A DNA stretch of 64,000 bases, from assembly GCF_027111255.2 (NCBI RefSeq), contig NZ_CP114285.2, positions 4,898,001-4,962,000 of the forward strand, written 5' to 3'. Of the stretch, positions 51,894-59,839 are shown piece by piece. The notes beneath the pieces were generated by a model. It was not told the origin of the DNA, did not search any database, and saw only the letters and a list, made by a program, of their open reading frames with translations. The stretch comes from Flavobacterium flavigenum. GTDB taxonomy: Bacteria > Bacteroidota > Bacteroidia > Flavobacteriales > Flavobacteriaceae. The position numbers were made by a program, and so were the translations under genes. Within the stretch, counting starts at the first letter, position 1. Every line of letters starts with the position of its first letter.

Positions 51894-53255
51894 CTAAAAA
51901 TGATGTATTTTCAACGATTTGCTTTTTCGGATATACTGCTGAATGATATTCTTTACATCACGATTGTGCTGCATTGGGATTAGAATTTTTTTCAGTATCT
52001 CAATATTTGTAATCTGATAATTTAAATCATAATAGGCATATCCTTTATAAATTCCGTTTTCGATTAAAATTGCACTTCTTTCGTTTATGTTTCGGCCTCT
52101 GTCGAGCAAAATCATGTTTTTATTTTCAAAACTGTTTTCAGAAATAAACTGCTGTACCCTTAAATTGTAGATTTCAGGAGTGATTTCGCCGATGCAGGCA
52201 CCATCACATTCTTTAATTTTATATTGAAAACATTCTTTTTTAGTTTGATATAAACCTGTTAGTTTTTGGCATAGATGGTACTTTGCAGTAAATTTGAAAA
52301 GCGCATTTTTGCCTTCTTGTAAAGAAGCGAATGAGGTGATTTCTTTTTTGCGTCCATCGGCTTTTCCGATGCTTACATTCAGATAACCGTTTGCATCTTT
52401 TTCTACATAAATGGCGTAAGGGAAAACACTCTTTTTTTGTGAGCGATTGTATCTCGGGCGGTTTATTTTTACTTCCTGGCTTTCTTTTAATAAAGCAATT
52501 AATTCACTTCCTGTTTCTTCATAGGTAATGGTAAAAACTTCTGCCTGAATTCTTTTGCTCTTGGTTGTAATTCCGGTAAAATGCTGATTGACTCTTTTTC
52601 GGATATTTTGGCTCTTGCCAATGTAAATTAAATTTCCGCCTTCGTTATGAATGTAATATACACCGGTTTTAGCAGGCATCTGATTTACAAGATCCTGAAG
52701 TTTGGGCGAAATCCCTTTTTCAATTTCAAATTTTACAAAATCTTTGACAATGGTTTTTTCCAGGTCTTTTTCCAGTAATATTTTGAATAGTTTAGTTGTC
52801 GCAATGGCGTCTCCACTTGCGCGATGTCTGTCGGCTATCGGAATTCCGAGTGAACGGACTAATTTCCCTAAACTGTAAGAAGGCTGTTCGGGAATTAATT
52901 TTTGAGCCAGTTCAACAGTACAAAGTGTTTTAGATTCGAAATTATAGCCTAAGCGTCTGAATTCGGTACGCAGGATTCTATAGTCAAAAGAAGCGTTATG
53001 CGCTACAATAATACAATCAGAAGTGATTTCGATAATTCGTTTGGCAACTTCATAAAACTTAGGCGCAGAACTCAGCATAGCATTGTTGATTCCGGTTAAT
53101 TTAGCCACAAAAGGCTGAATCGGAATCTCAGGATTGACAAGGCTAATGAACTGATCAACTACTTCATGACCATCAAATTTATAGATGGCGATTTCGGTAA
53201 TTCCTTCTTCATTGAATTGCCCTCCGGTTGTTTCTATGTCTAATATTGCGTACAT
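51894..53255 (-). CDS. DnaQ-like exonuclease fused to a GIY-YIG nuclease
   Basis: A 453-residue protein. The N-terminal exonuclease domain (1-170) shows ExoI ILDIETTGGQFNEEG, ExoII VAHNASFDYRILR and ExoIII HRASGDA. The GIY-YIG domain starts at about 195 (KTGVYYIHNEGGNLIYIGKS; Arg in KRVNQHF) and has the UvrC/Cho N-terminal nuclease form. The remainder contains a Cys-rich CFQYKIKECDGAC stretch, like that of UvrC and Cho. UvrA/B-dependent incision plus trimming is a reasonable guess. The ATG at 53255 is chosen; a TTG at 53261 is possible. Confidence 0.88.
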   Translation of the reverse strand: MYAILDIETTGGQFNEEGITEIAIYKFDGHEVVDQFISLVNPEIPIQPFVAKLTGINNAMLSSAPKFYEVAKRIIEITSDCIIVAHNASFDYRILRTEFRRLGYNFESKTLCTVELAQKLIPEQPSYSLGKLVRSLGIPIADRHRASGDAIATTKLFKILLEKDLEKTIVKDFVKFEIEKGISPKLQDLVNQMPAKTGVYYIHNEGGNLIYIGKSQNIRKRVNQHFTGITTKSKRIQAEVFTITYEETGSELIALLKESQEVKINRPRYNRSQKKSVFPYAIYVEKDANGYLNVSIGKADGRKKEITSFASLQEGKNALFKFTAKYHLCQKLTGLYQTKKECFQYKIKECDGACIGEITPEIYNLRVQQFISENSFENKNMILLDRGRNINERSAILIENGIYKGYAYYDLNYQITNIEILKKILIPMQHNRDVKNIIQQYIRKSKSLKIHHF

Positions 53256-53380
53256 TTTCAAATGTCAAAAATCAATGACAATATCAAAAATCAATATCAA
53301 TTAAAATGTCAAAAATCAATGTTTTAAAATTGAAATTCTTTATTGAAATTGTCATTGTATTGGTATTGTTATTGAAAAAA

Positions 53381-53728
53381 TTACTTTTTATTTATTATCA
53401 TTTTTGATGAAATTGCAATAAGTTGTTCTACTTCAGTAAGAAGCTTGTTTCTTTTATCGTTATCACCTTCTTTTATATAATCTAATATTTTTAAAGAATT
53501 TCTGGATTCCTTTAATTCTTTTACAACTAATGAAACTTTAAATATAAAATCTTTATCGGTTACTGTACCCTGTGCTTCACCGAAATTTAAAGAAGCGCTT
53601 CCAGACGATCTGATTAATTGGTTTTTATAATATTCATTTTCAAAAATTCTTTCTAATTGTCGTGTAAAAAATATACATTCTCCAGCAAAACGAATCAGAC
53701 GATCATCAAAATTGAATATTTTTTCCAT
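53381..53728 (-). CDS. Four-helix-bundle protein (S23/IVS type)
   Basis: A 115-residue protein of the four-helix-bundle family once called 23S rRNA intervening-sequence protein. Marks are IRFAGECIFFTRQLER, QLIRSSGSASLNFGEAQG (the most conserved block) and KVSLVVKELKESRNSLKIL. Function is unknown; the original IVS link does not apply to this isolated gene. It stands between two stretches of short AT-rich repeats. Confidence 0.88.
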   Translation of the reverse strand: MEKIFNFDDRLIRFAGECIFFTRQLERIFENEYYKNQLIRSSGSASLNFGEAQGTVTDKDFIFKVSLVVKELKESRNSLKILDYIKEGDNDKRNKLLTEVEQLIAISSKMIINKK

Positions 53729-53744
53729 TTAATGTTTTTATTTT

Positions 53745-53836
53745 TTATTTAAAATTGACATTGCAATTGCAATTGATTTTTGATATTGCCATTGCCATTG
53801 ACTTTTGATATTGCCATTGATTTTTGATATTGACTT
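53745..53836. repeat. Degenerate ATTGCCATTG-type tandem repeat
   Basis: Repeated words of the kind TTTTGATATTGCCATTG (three to four copies) with CATTGCAATTGCAATTG at the left end. A similar but looser run of CAAAAATCAATA words is at about 53265-53330. They lie on both sides of the four-helix-bundle gene. Confidence 0.6.
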
Positions 53837-54526
53837 TTATCGTCCTCCAAAAATACTGCTTCCAATCCGAACCATAGTACTGCCACATTCTATCGCAAGT
53901 TGGTAATCTCCTGACATTCCCATTGAAATCGTAGAAAAATGTGCTGCTGTAGAAATACATTGTTGGGTATCTCTGCATTGTGCGTCTTTGTTTTGCAATG
54001 AATCAAAAATGGATTTTAAATGCAGGAATTCTTTTTTGATCTGGTTTTGGTTTTCTGTAAAAGTTGCCATTCCCATTAATCCTAAGATACGAATATTTTT
54101 CATCTCTTTAAATTCGGATGAAGACAATAATTCTGAAAGTTCTTTTTCGTCAAGACCAAATTTAGTTTCTTCTTCAGCAATATATATCTGAAGCAGGCAA
54201 TCAATAACGCGATTGTTTTTTTGCGCCTGTTTGTTGATTTCCTGTAATAATTTTAAGCTGTCAACCCCATGAATCAAATTTACAAAAGGTGCCATAAATT
54301 TAACTTTATTCGTTTGAACATGACCAATCATATGCCATTCAATATCTTTTGGCATTTGCTCATATTTATCGGCCATTTCCTGGATTTTATTCTCCCCAAA
54401 AATGCGCTGACCGGCTTCGTAAGCCTGCATTAAATCTGAAACTGGTTTTGTTTTTGAAACCGCAACGAGAGTTACGTGCTCAGGTAAACTTTCTTTGATT
54501 GTATTTAGGTTTGATGCTATTGACAT
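53837..54526 (-). CDS. YggS/PROSC-family PLP homeostasis protein
   Basis: A 229-residue single-domain alanine-racemase-like barrel. The PLP lysine is in VAVSKTKPVSDLM; next are FGENKIQEMADK, EWHMIGHVQTNKVKF, IHGVDSL, GLMGMATF and SMGMSGDYQLAIECGSTMVRIG. These proteins bind PLP, have no known enzymatic activity and keep vitamin B6 and amino acid pools balanced. The next gene upstream, 3-hydroxybutyryl-CoA dehydrogenase, starts 11 bases before its ATG, so they may be one operon. Confidence 0.95.
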   Translation of the reverse strand: MSIASNLNTIKESLPEHVTLVAVSKTKPVSDLMQAYEAGQRIFGENKIQEMADKYEQMPKDIEWHMIGHVQTNKVKFMAPFVNLIHGVDSLKLLQEINKQAQKNNRVIDCLLQIYIAEEETKFGLDEKELSELLSSSEFKEMKNIRILGLMGMATFTENQNQIKKEFLHLKSIFDSLQNKDAQCRDTQQCISTAAHFSTISMGMSGDYQLAIECGSTMVRIGSSIFGGR

Positions 54527-54537
54527 TATTAAATTTT

Positions 54538-55431
54538 TTATGCAGAAAGAAATTGTTTAGAAATTTTCTCTGCCTTTTTACTTTCGCTGTAATCATAAAA
54601 ACCTTCACCGGATTTTACTCCTAATTTACCTGCTCTAACCATATTTACCAATAATGGGCAAGGAGCATATTTCGGGTTTTTAAATCCGTCGTACATTACA
54701 TTCAAAATCGCAAGACAAACGTCAATACCAATAAAATCAGCTAATTGGAGCGGTCCCATTGGATGTCCCATTCCTAATTTCATAACCGTATCGATTTCGT
54801 AAACTCCCGCAACTTTGTTATATAACGTTTCAATTGCTTCGTTTAGCATAGGCATCAAAATTCTATTGGCAACAAAACCCGGATAATCGTTTACTTCAAC
54901 AGGTATTTTACCCAATTTCTCAGATAAATTCATGATGATTTTGGTGACTTCATCGCTGGTATTATAGCCGCGAATGATTTCTACCAGCTTCATAATCGGA
55001 ACCGGATTCATAAAATGCATTCCGATAACGCGTTCAGGATGTGCGACTACAGCTCCAATTTGTGTAATTGAAATAGAAGATGTATTCGTTGCCAAGATTG
55101 TATTGTGTGAGCAGGATTCGTTTAATTGTTTGAAGATATTCAGTTTTAGTTCAACGTTTTCAGTTGCTGCTTCTACTACTAAATCAACCCCGACAACTCC
55201 ATCCTTAATATCAGTATAGGTAATGATATTGGTGATTGTTCTGGCAACTTCTTCCTGCGTTATTGTTCCTTTAGCCAGCATTCTGTCGAGATTAGCAGCA
55301 ATAGTTGCCATTCCTTTGTCTAGTGCTTTTTCAGAAACATCAATCAGTTTTACAGTAAAACCGCTTTGCGCAAAAGTATGTGCAATTCCGTTACCCATTG
55401 TTCCGGCACCAATTACAGCTATAGTTCTCAT
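54538..55431 (-). CDS. 3-hydroxybutyryl-CoA dehydrogenase
   Basis: A 297-residue NAD-dependent enzyme of the 3-hydroxyacyl-CoA dehydrogenase family. Rossmann loop VIGAGTMGNGIAHTFAQSGF, then LVVEAATENVELK, ATNTSSISITQIG, HFMNPVPIMKLVEII and C-terminal MGPLQLADFIGIDVCL. It interconverts acetoacetyl-CoA and 3-hydroxybutyryl-CoA; the length fits the short, single-function type. Precedes the YggS-like gene with an 11-base gap. Confidence 0.95.
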   Translation of the reverse strand: MRTIAVIGAGTMGNGIAHTFAQSGFTVKLIDVSEKALDKGMATIAANLDRMLAKGTITQEEVARTITNIITYTDIKDGVVGVDLVVEAATENVELKLNIFKQLNESCSHNTILATNTSSISITQIGAVVAHPERVIGMHFMNPVPIMKLVEIIRGYNTSDEVTKIIMNLSEKLGKIPVEVNDYPGFVANRILMPMLNEAIETLYNKVAGVYEIDTVMKLGMGHPMGPLQLADFIGIDVCLAILNVMYDGFKNPKYAPCPLLVNMVRAGKLGVKSGEGFYDYSESKKAEKISKQFLSA

Positions 55432-55519
55432 TTAATTTTGTATTTATATTTTAAAATTTAAGGTTTAAAGTTACTTTTCAGCAAGCTTTAAACCTTAAAT
55501 TTACAATTTATATTTTGTC

Positions 55520-56485
55520 TTATTTTTTAAAACAGTCAATTATTTGGTATGCCACACGTAAAGCATCAGTTGCCTGTTCCAATGTTACAACCGGAGTTGT
55601 ATTAGTATTGATGGCATCAGCAAATGCATTTAATTCGTCTAAAATGGCGTTGTTCTGTTCTACATCAGGATTGGTAAAATAGATTTGTTTTTTCACACCT
55701 TCAGCATTTTGAAGGATCATGTCAAAATCTCCCGGAACTTCTGGGGCGTCTTTCATACGGACTACTTCACATTTTTTCTCTAAAAAATCGACTGAAATAT
55801 AGGCGTCTTTTTGAAAAAAACGTGTTTTGCGCATGTTTTTCATCGAAATTCGGCTTGCAGTTAAATTGGCAACACAACCATTTTCGAATTCAATTCGGGC
55901 ATTGGCTATATCCGGCGTTTCACTAATTACCGAAACACCACTGGCATTAATGTGTTTTACTTTTGAATTTACAACACTCAAAATCGCATCAATATCATGA
56001 ATCATTAAATCCAGAACTACAGGGACATCTGTACCGCGAGGATTAAATTCGGCTAAACGATGTGTCTCTATGAACATCGGATTTTCGATCATGTTTTTGG
56101 TAGCGATAAAAGCAGGGTTAAAACGTTCTACATGACCGACCTGGCCTTTTACATTGTACTCGTTTGCCAAAGCAATTATTTCTTCGGCCTCTTCAACAGT
56201 GTTGGCAATTGGTTTTTCTATGAAGATATGTTTTCCTGATTTGATGGCTACTTTAGCGCATTTATAGTGCGAAAGGGTGGGGGTTACAATATCGATTACA
56301 TCCACGGCGTGGATTAATTTTGCTATTGTGTTGAAGTTTTTATAGCCGAACTCTTTTGAGATTCTTTCGGCATTTTCCTGATTTTCATCGTAAAATCCAA
56401 CTAATTCGTATTTGTCAGACTGTTGTAATAAGCGTAAATGTATTTTACCTAAGTGGCCGGCACCTAAAACTCCTACTTTTAACAT
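55520..56485 (-). CDS. Gfo/Idh/MocA-family oxidoreductase
   Basis: A 321-residue NAD(P)-dependent sugar or cyclitol dehydrogenase-like protein. The N-terminal Rossmann motif is VGVLGAGHLGKIHLRLL, with the conserved EKPIANTVEEAEEI lysine motif and a C-terminal alpha/beta domain (GQVGHVERFNPAF, MIHDIDAIL). The exact substrate is unknown. It stands 88 bases upstream of the dehydrogenase gene. Confidence 0.9.
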   Translation of the reverse strand: MLKVGVLGAGHLGKIHLRLLQQSDKYELVGFYDENQENAERISKEFGYKNFNTIAKLIHAVDVIDIVTPTLSHYKCAKVAIKSGKHIFIEKPIANTVEEAEEIIALANEYNVKGQVGHVERFNPAFIATKNMIENPMFIETHRLAEFNPRGTDVPVVLDLMIHDIDAILSVVNSKVKHINASGVSVISETPDIANARIEFENGCVANLTASRISMKNMRKTRFFQKDAYISVDFLEKKCEVVRMKDAPEVPGDFDMILQNAEGVKKQIYFTNPDVEQNNAILDELNAFADAINTNTTPVVTLEQATDALRVAYQIIDCFKK

Positions 56486-56638
56486 TTGAATGTATTTTAA
56501 ACAAAAATAGAATTTATTTGTCGAAAGTGAAAAAGAATTTAGCTAATTGTGAATTGTAAATTTTGAATTAGGAGTAAGGGCTTTCGACTTTTCACTTTTA
56601 ATCTTCAACTTTATTAATTTAATAATTAAAAATCAATA

Positions 56639-56668
56639 TTTGATTTCCTGTTTTGTTTCTTATTTTTG
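56639..56668 (+). promoter_or_regulatory. Promoter of pcm
   Basis: -33 TTTG (56639-56642), 18-base spacer, -7 TATTTTTG (56661-56668). The TTG start codon of pcm is 22 bases after the -7 box. The best consensus promoter in the window. Confidence 0.75.
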
Positions 56669-56689
56669 CGAAAATAAAACCTACCTATT

Positions 56690-57331
56690 TTGAAAGATAC
56701 TGCCAAACATCAAGGACTTCGCAATCAATTAGTAAGCACTTTAGAGCAAAAAGGGATTACTGATAAAGCGGTTTTGGATGCGATAAAAAAAATCCCGAGA
56801 CACCTTTTTTTAAATTCGAGTTTTGAAGATTACGCTTATCAGGATAAGGCTTTTCCTATAGGAGCAGGGCAGACTATTTCTCAGCCTTATACTGTTGCCT
56901 TTCAGTCACAGCTGCTGGAAGTAAAAAAAGACCATAAAATTCTCGAAATTGGTACAGGATCTGGCTATCAGACTGCAGTTTTGTTTATGCTGGGTGCCAA
57001 AGTGTATAGTGTTGAAAGACAAAAAGAACTGTTTAAAACCACATCAAATCTATTTCCGAAATTAAACATCAGACCTAAACATCTTTCGTTTGGTGATGGG
57101 TATAAAGGATTACCAAATCATGCCCCATTTGACAGTATTATTGTTACTGCCGGTGCTCCCTTTATTCCGAAACCGTTGATGGCACAGTTAAAAATAGGAG
57201 GGAGACTGGTTATTCCGCTTGGCGAAGATGTTCAGATTATGACGTTGTTAATCCGAAAAAACGAAACACAATTTGAAAAACATGAGTTTGGAGAGTTTAG
57301 ATTCGTGCCTTTATTAGAAGATAAAAATTAA
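56690..57331 (+). CDS. pcm: Protein-L-isoaspartate O-methyltransferase
   Basis: A 213-residue enzyme that repairs isoaspartyl residues in aged proteins using S-adenosylmethionine. Markers: VSTLEQKGITDKAVLDAIKKIPRH in pieces, QTISQPYTVAFQSQLL, the SAM loop ILEIGTGSGYQTAVL and the later GDGYKGLPNHAPFDSIIV. The start codon TTG (56690) fits the promoter distance and the family N-terminus; no ATG is closer upstream. Confidence 0.93.
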   Translation: MKDTAKHQGLRNQLVSTLEQKGITDKAVLDAIKKIPRHLFLNSSFEDYAYQDKAFPIGAGQTISQPYTVAFQSQLLEVKKDHKILEIGTGSGYQTAVLFMLGAKVYSVERQKELFKTTSNLFPKLNIRPKHLSFGDGYKGLPNHAPFDSIIVTAGAPFIPKPLMAQLKIGGRLVIPLGEDVQIMTLLIRKNETQFEKHEFGEFRFVPLLEDKN

Positions 57332-57363
57332 AAAAAGTCACCAGTAAAAGATTAAACACAATT

Positions 57364-57420
57364 TTGTCATTCCGTAGGAATCTCTCTATACAAAGCAAAA
57401 GGATTCCTACGGAATGACAA
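57364..57420. repeat. Palindrome, family A-like, acting as terminator
   Basis: A perfect 19-base inverted repeat (57364-57382 and 57402-57420, TTGTCATTCCGTAGGAATC) with a 19-base loop. It lies between the convergent ends of pcm and the ABC ATPase gene. It shares the TGTCATTCC edge with family A. It may serve both genes as a terminator. Confidence 0.75.
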
Positions 57421-57452
57421 GTTTGTGGATACTTATCATTTAATTTGGAGTA

Positions 57453-58685
57453 TTATTTTATTCTCCCAACCGATCCTGTTTCAGAAGGAATAAGCTCAAG
57501 AATCGATGTAGGCGCAAGTCCATTTTCGATTCTGTGTGAAACATATAAAATAGCTACATTGGTTTCCTGTCTGATTGTATTGATTAACTGAATTACCAAA
57601 TCTACATTTTCATCATCCAGGCCTTCAACAGGTTCATCCAAAATCAATAAAGGCGGATGTTTTAAAACCGCACGAACAATCAGTGCTACTCTTTGCTGGC
57701 CGATTGAAAGGTCTATAAAACGTTTCTTTTTCAGGTGAGTCATTTCAATTGCTTCGAGCCATTGTGTCACAATTTGTTTTTGCAAAGTAGTAGGTTCTGT
57801 ATACAATCCAATAGAATCAAAGAAACCTGATAGGATCATTTGTTCCAGCGTATGGCTTTTTTGGAACAAATCCATCATAGAAGTCGTATATATTCCGATT
57901 TGTTTTTTGATTTCCCATACGCTTTCACCGCTTCCTTTTTTTCTTCCAAATAAAAATAAATCCTGACCATATCCTTTCGGATTATCACCTGTAATTAAGG
58001 ATAGGATAGTGCTTTTTCCTGAACCGTTAGGGCCAATTAACTGCCAGAATTCACCTTGTTTTATAGTCCAGGAAATATTGTTGAGAATTTTTCGGTCTTC
58101 ATAACTTACCGAAACGTTTTGCATCCTTATTAATTCACTTTCGTGGAATGTGTTCACTTCCATAGCTTTTGGAATGGAAGTCTTATTTAAAGTTTTAAAA
58201 TGTCTTACCTCTTTTGAAATAGGGTATAAAGTAAACGAATTGTCTTTGATCCAAACTTTATTCTGTATAAAGTCCATCAAATCAATGGTACGATTTACTA
58301 ATTGAATGATAGAAACAGTATCGGTAAGTTTTTCGAGAGAAATTGCCAAAGCCAGACGGGAAACCTGATCTAAATGATCAAAAGGATTATCGAAAATGAT
58401 AAAATCCGGATTTTGGCTGATACAGTATTTCAAAAACTCTTTTTTGCGTTCGCCGGAAGAAAAAGTCCGCAATTGCCTGTGTGACTCAGGGGAAGCTTCA
58501 ACAGATTCGTATTGGTATTCCCTTTCGATGAATTTTTCGATCGAAATATCGGAGAATAAAATTCCTTTTTGGTTATTAAAAACCGCTAATTCTTCTTTAG
58601 CTTCGCCGGAAAGCAGTGTGTCTATGAACTTCTTTTTATTGACCTGATTGGTTAAAAGGATGTCCCAATGTTGTTTTTGATGCAT
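57453..58685 (-). CDS. Twin ABC ATPase with a degenerate first nucleotide site
   Basis: A 410-residue protein with two ABC ATPase-like halves. The C-terminal half is complete: LIGPNGSGKSTILSLI, LSIGQQRVALIVRAVL, LLILDEPVEGLD. The N-terminal half keeps FSSGERKKEFLKYCI and FIIFDNPFDHLDQV but has no Walker A P-loop where it should be (LLTNQVNKKKFID). The plan is that of ModF/PhrA-like ATPases, which have no membrane partner in their operon. The role is unknown, perhaps in molybdate or repair contexts in other bacteria. It stands alone. Confidence 0.8.
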   Translation of the reverse strand: MHQKQHWDILLTNQVNKKKFIDTLLSGEAKEELAVFNNQKGILFSDISIEKFIEREYQYESVEASPESHRQLRTFSSGERKKEFLKYCISQNPDFIIFDNPFDHLDQVSRLALAISLEKLTDTVSIIQLVNRTIDLMDFIQNKVWIKDNSFTLYPISKEVRHFKTLNKTSIPKAMEVNTFHESELIRMQNVSVSYEDRKILNNISWTIKQGEFWQLIGPNGSGKSTILSLITGDNPKGYGQDLFLFGRKKGSGESVWEIKKQIGIYTTSMMDLFQKSHTLEQMILSGFFDSIGLYTEPTTLQKQIVTQWLEAIEMTHLKKKRFIDLSIGQQRVALIVRAVLKHPPLLILDEPVEGLDDENVDLVIQLINTIRQETNVAILYVSHRIENGLAPTSILELIPSETGSVGRIK

Positions 58686-59070
58686 TATTTATTTATTAAA
58701 AAGTATTCCTTTTCTTTAATTATTCAGATTATCGGATTACTTCATTTATTAATCGAATATTACGACAAGTATATAATTGCCTGAAAATATAGGACTTAAA
58801 ACTAAATAAAGAAGTTTTAAGTTTACAAATATACTTTATTGACCATCTGAAAATGGCAACTAATTTCATAAAAAGATCATTTTCAACATAGAATCTTTTC
58901 ATATGTATGCTAATGTATGCTAATTTTTACTTTTGATTGCTTTAAATGTAAAATGACACATAAAATTACAACCGGTTGTTTTTATTTGTATTTTAGTAAA
59001 AAATTGTACTAATTTTTTGAGTGAACCCATAATTAAAAACGGAAAAAACTGTAAAAAACTATTAACTATT
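58686..59070 (+). promoter_or_regulatory. Regulatory region of the arabinan-like operon
   Basis: A perfect tandem 10-base repeat GTATGCTAAT lies at 58905-58914 and 58915-58924. The -7 box TACTTTTG follows at 58928-58935, then the palindrome ACAACCGGTTGT at 58968-58979. The leader runs to an ATG at 59071. The tandem repeat fits an activator site on one face of the helix, and the palindrome fits a repressor after the transcription start. The left part (58686-58900) shows nothing else. Confidence 0.55.
58968..58979. promoter_or_regulatory. Palindromic operator candidate
   Basis: ACAACCGGTTGT is a perfect 12-base palindrome with the central CCGG found in many LacI/GalR-family operators. It would lie about 25 bases downstream of the transcription start. 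Confidence 0.45.
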
Positions 59071-59805
59071 ATGAACATTAAACACAAAACATTCTTGAAA
59101 GTAATGTGCTTTGTATTTTTGGCAACATTAGGTTTACAAGGATTTACTGTCAAATCAGGAGGCAAAGTTGATCCTAATGCTAAAAACGATACAGTAAGAA
59201 GCATCGAGTCTTACTTTAGTCCTGCAACAAAATCAAAAAAAACACCAGATTCTGAAGGATTTATTCAACGGTGGTTGTTATTAGAACCAATTAACAAACC
59301 CAATCGCAGTAATACTGTCTTTACAGATAGCTACCTCAGAACCGCATTTTCAACCGAGTATTTTCCAAATCAGTTTACCGTTCTTCCTAAGAATGGAGAT
59401 AAGGTAAAAGTTGGTGATCAGGAGTTAACATGGCATGCACTGGACAGTAAAAAATTCAATGTAAAATTATTTCGTTTTGCTTATGGATTAAAAAAAGAAA
59501 TATACGGCGTTTTATTTTGGTCCGTAACAGTAGTAAACAGTCCAAAGGAAATGAAAAATGTAAGAATGGCAGTAGGTTCAAATTCAGCATCAATGTGGTG
59601 GGTAAATGAAAAAGAAGCTGTATTGCTTTCAGGAGACAGACGTATGGTAATGGATGATTGTGTTTCGCCACGGTTAACACTTAACAAAGGGAAAAATGTA
59701 ATTCGGGGTGCAGTAATCAACGGGCCCGGAATGACCGATTTTTGTGTTCGTTTCCTGGATGAAAAAGGGCAGCCAGTTAAGGATTTAACGATTACTCTGG
59801 AATAA
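59071..59805 (+). CDS. Exported protein, first gene of the arabinan-like operon, function unknown
   Basis: A 244-residue protein with a signal peptide (FLATLGLQGFTVKSGG). The mature part has GFIQRWLLLEPINKPN, FSTEYFPNQFTVLPKNGD, VNSPKEMKNVRMAVGSNSAS, and a C-terminal WVNEKEAVLLSGDRRMV with KNVIRGAVINGPG. The block GFIQRWLLLEP resembles sequences near acetylxylan-esterase-like enzymes, but no catalytic triad can be pointed to. It looks like a beta-sandwich binding or accessory domain. The ATG at 59071 fits the signal peptide. It is cotranscribed with the GH43 34 bases downstream. Confidence 0.7.
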   Translation: MNIKHKTFLKVMCFVFLATLGLQGFTVKSGGKVDPNAKNDTVRSIESYFSPATKSKKTPDSEGFIQRWLLLEPINKPNRSNTVFTDSYLRTAFSTEYFPNQFTVLPKNGDKVKVGDQELTWHALDSKKFNVKLFRFAYGLKKEIYGVLFWSVTVVNSPKEMKNVRMAVGSNSASMWWVNEKEAVLLSGDRRMVMDDCVSPRLTLNKGKNVIRGAVINGPGMTDFCVRFLDEKGQPVKDLTITLE

Positions 59806-59839
59806 AATTAATCTCATTTGTATAAATTTTGGAATTATT

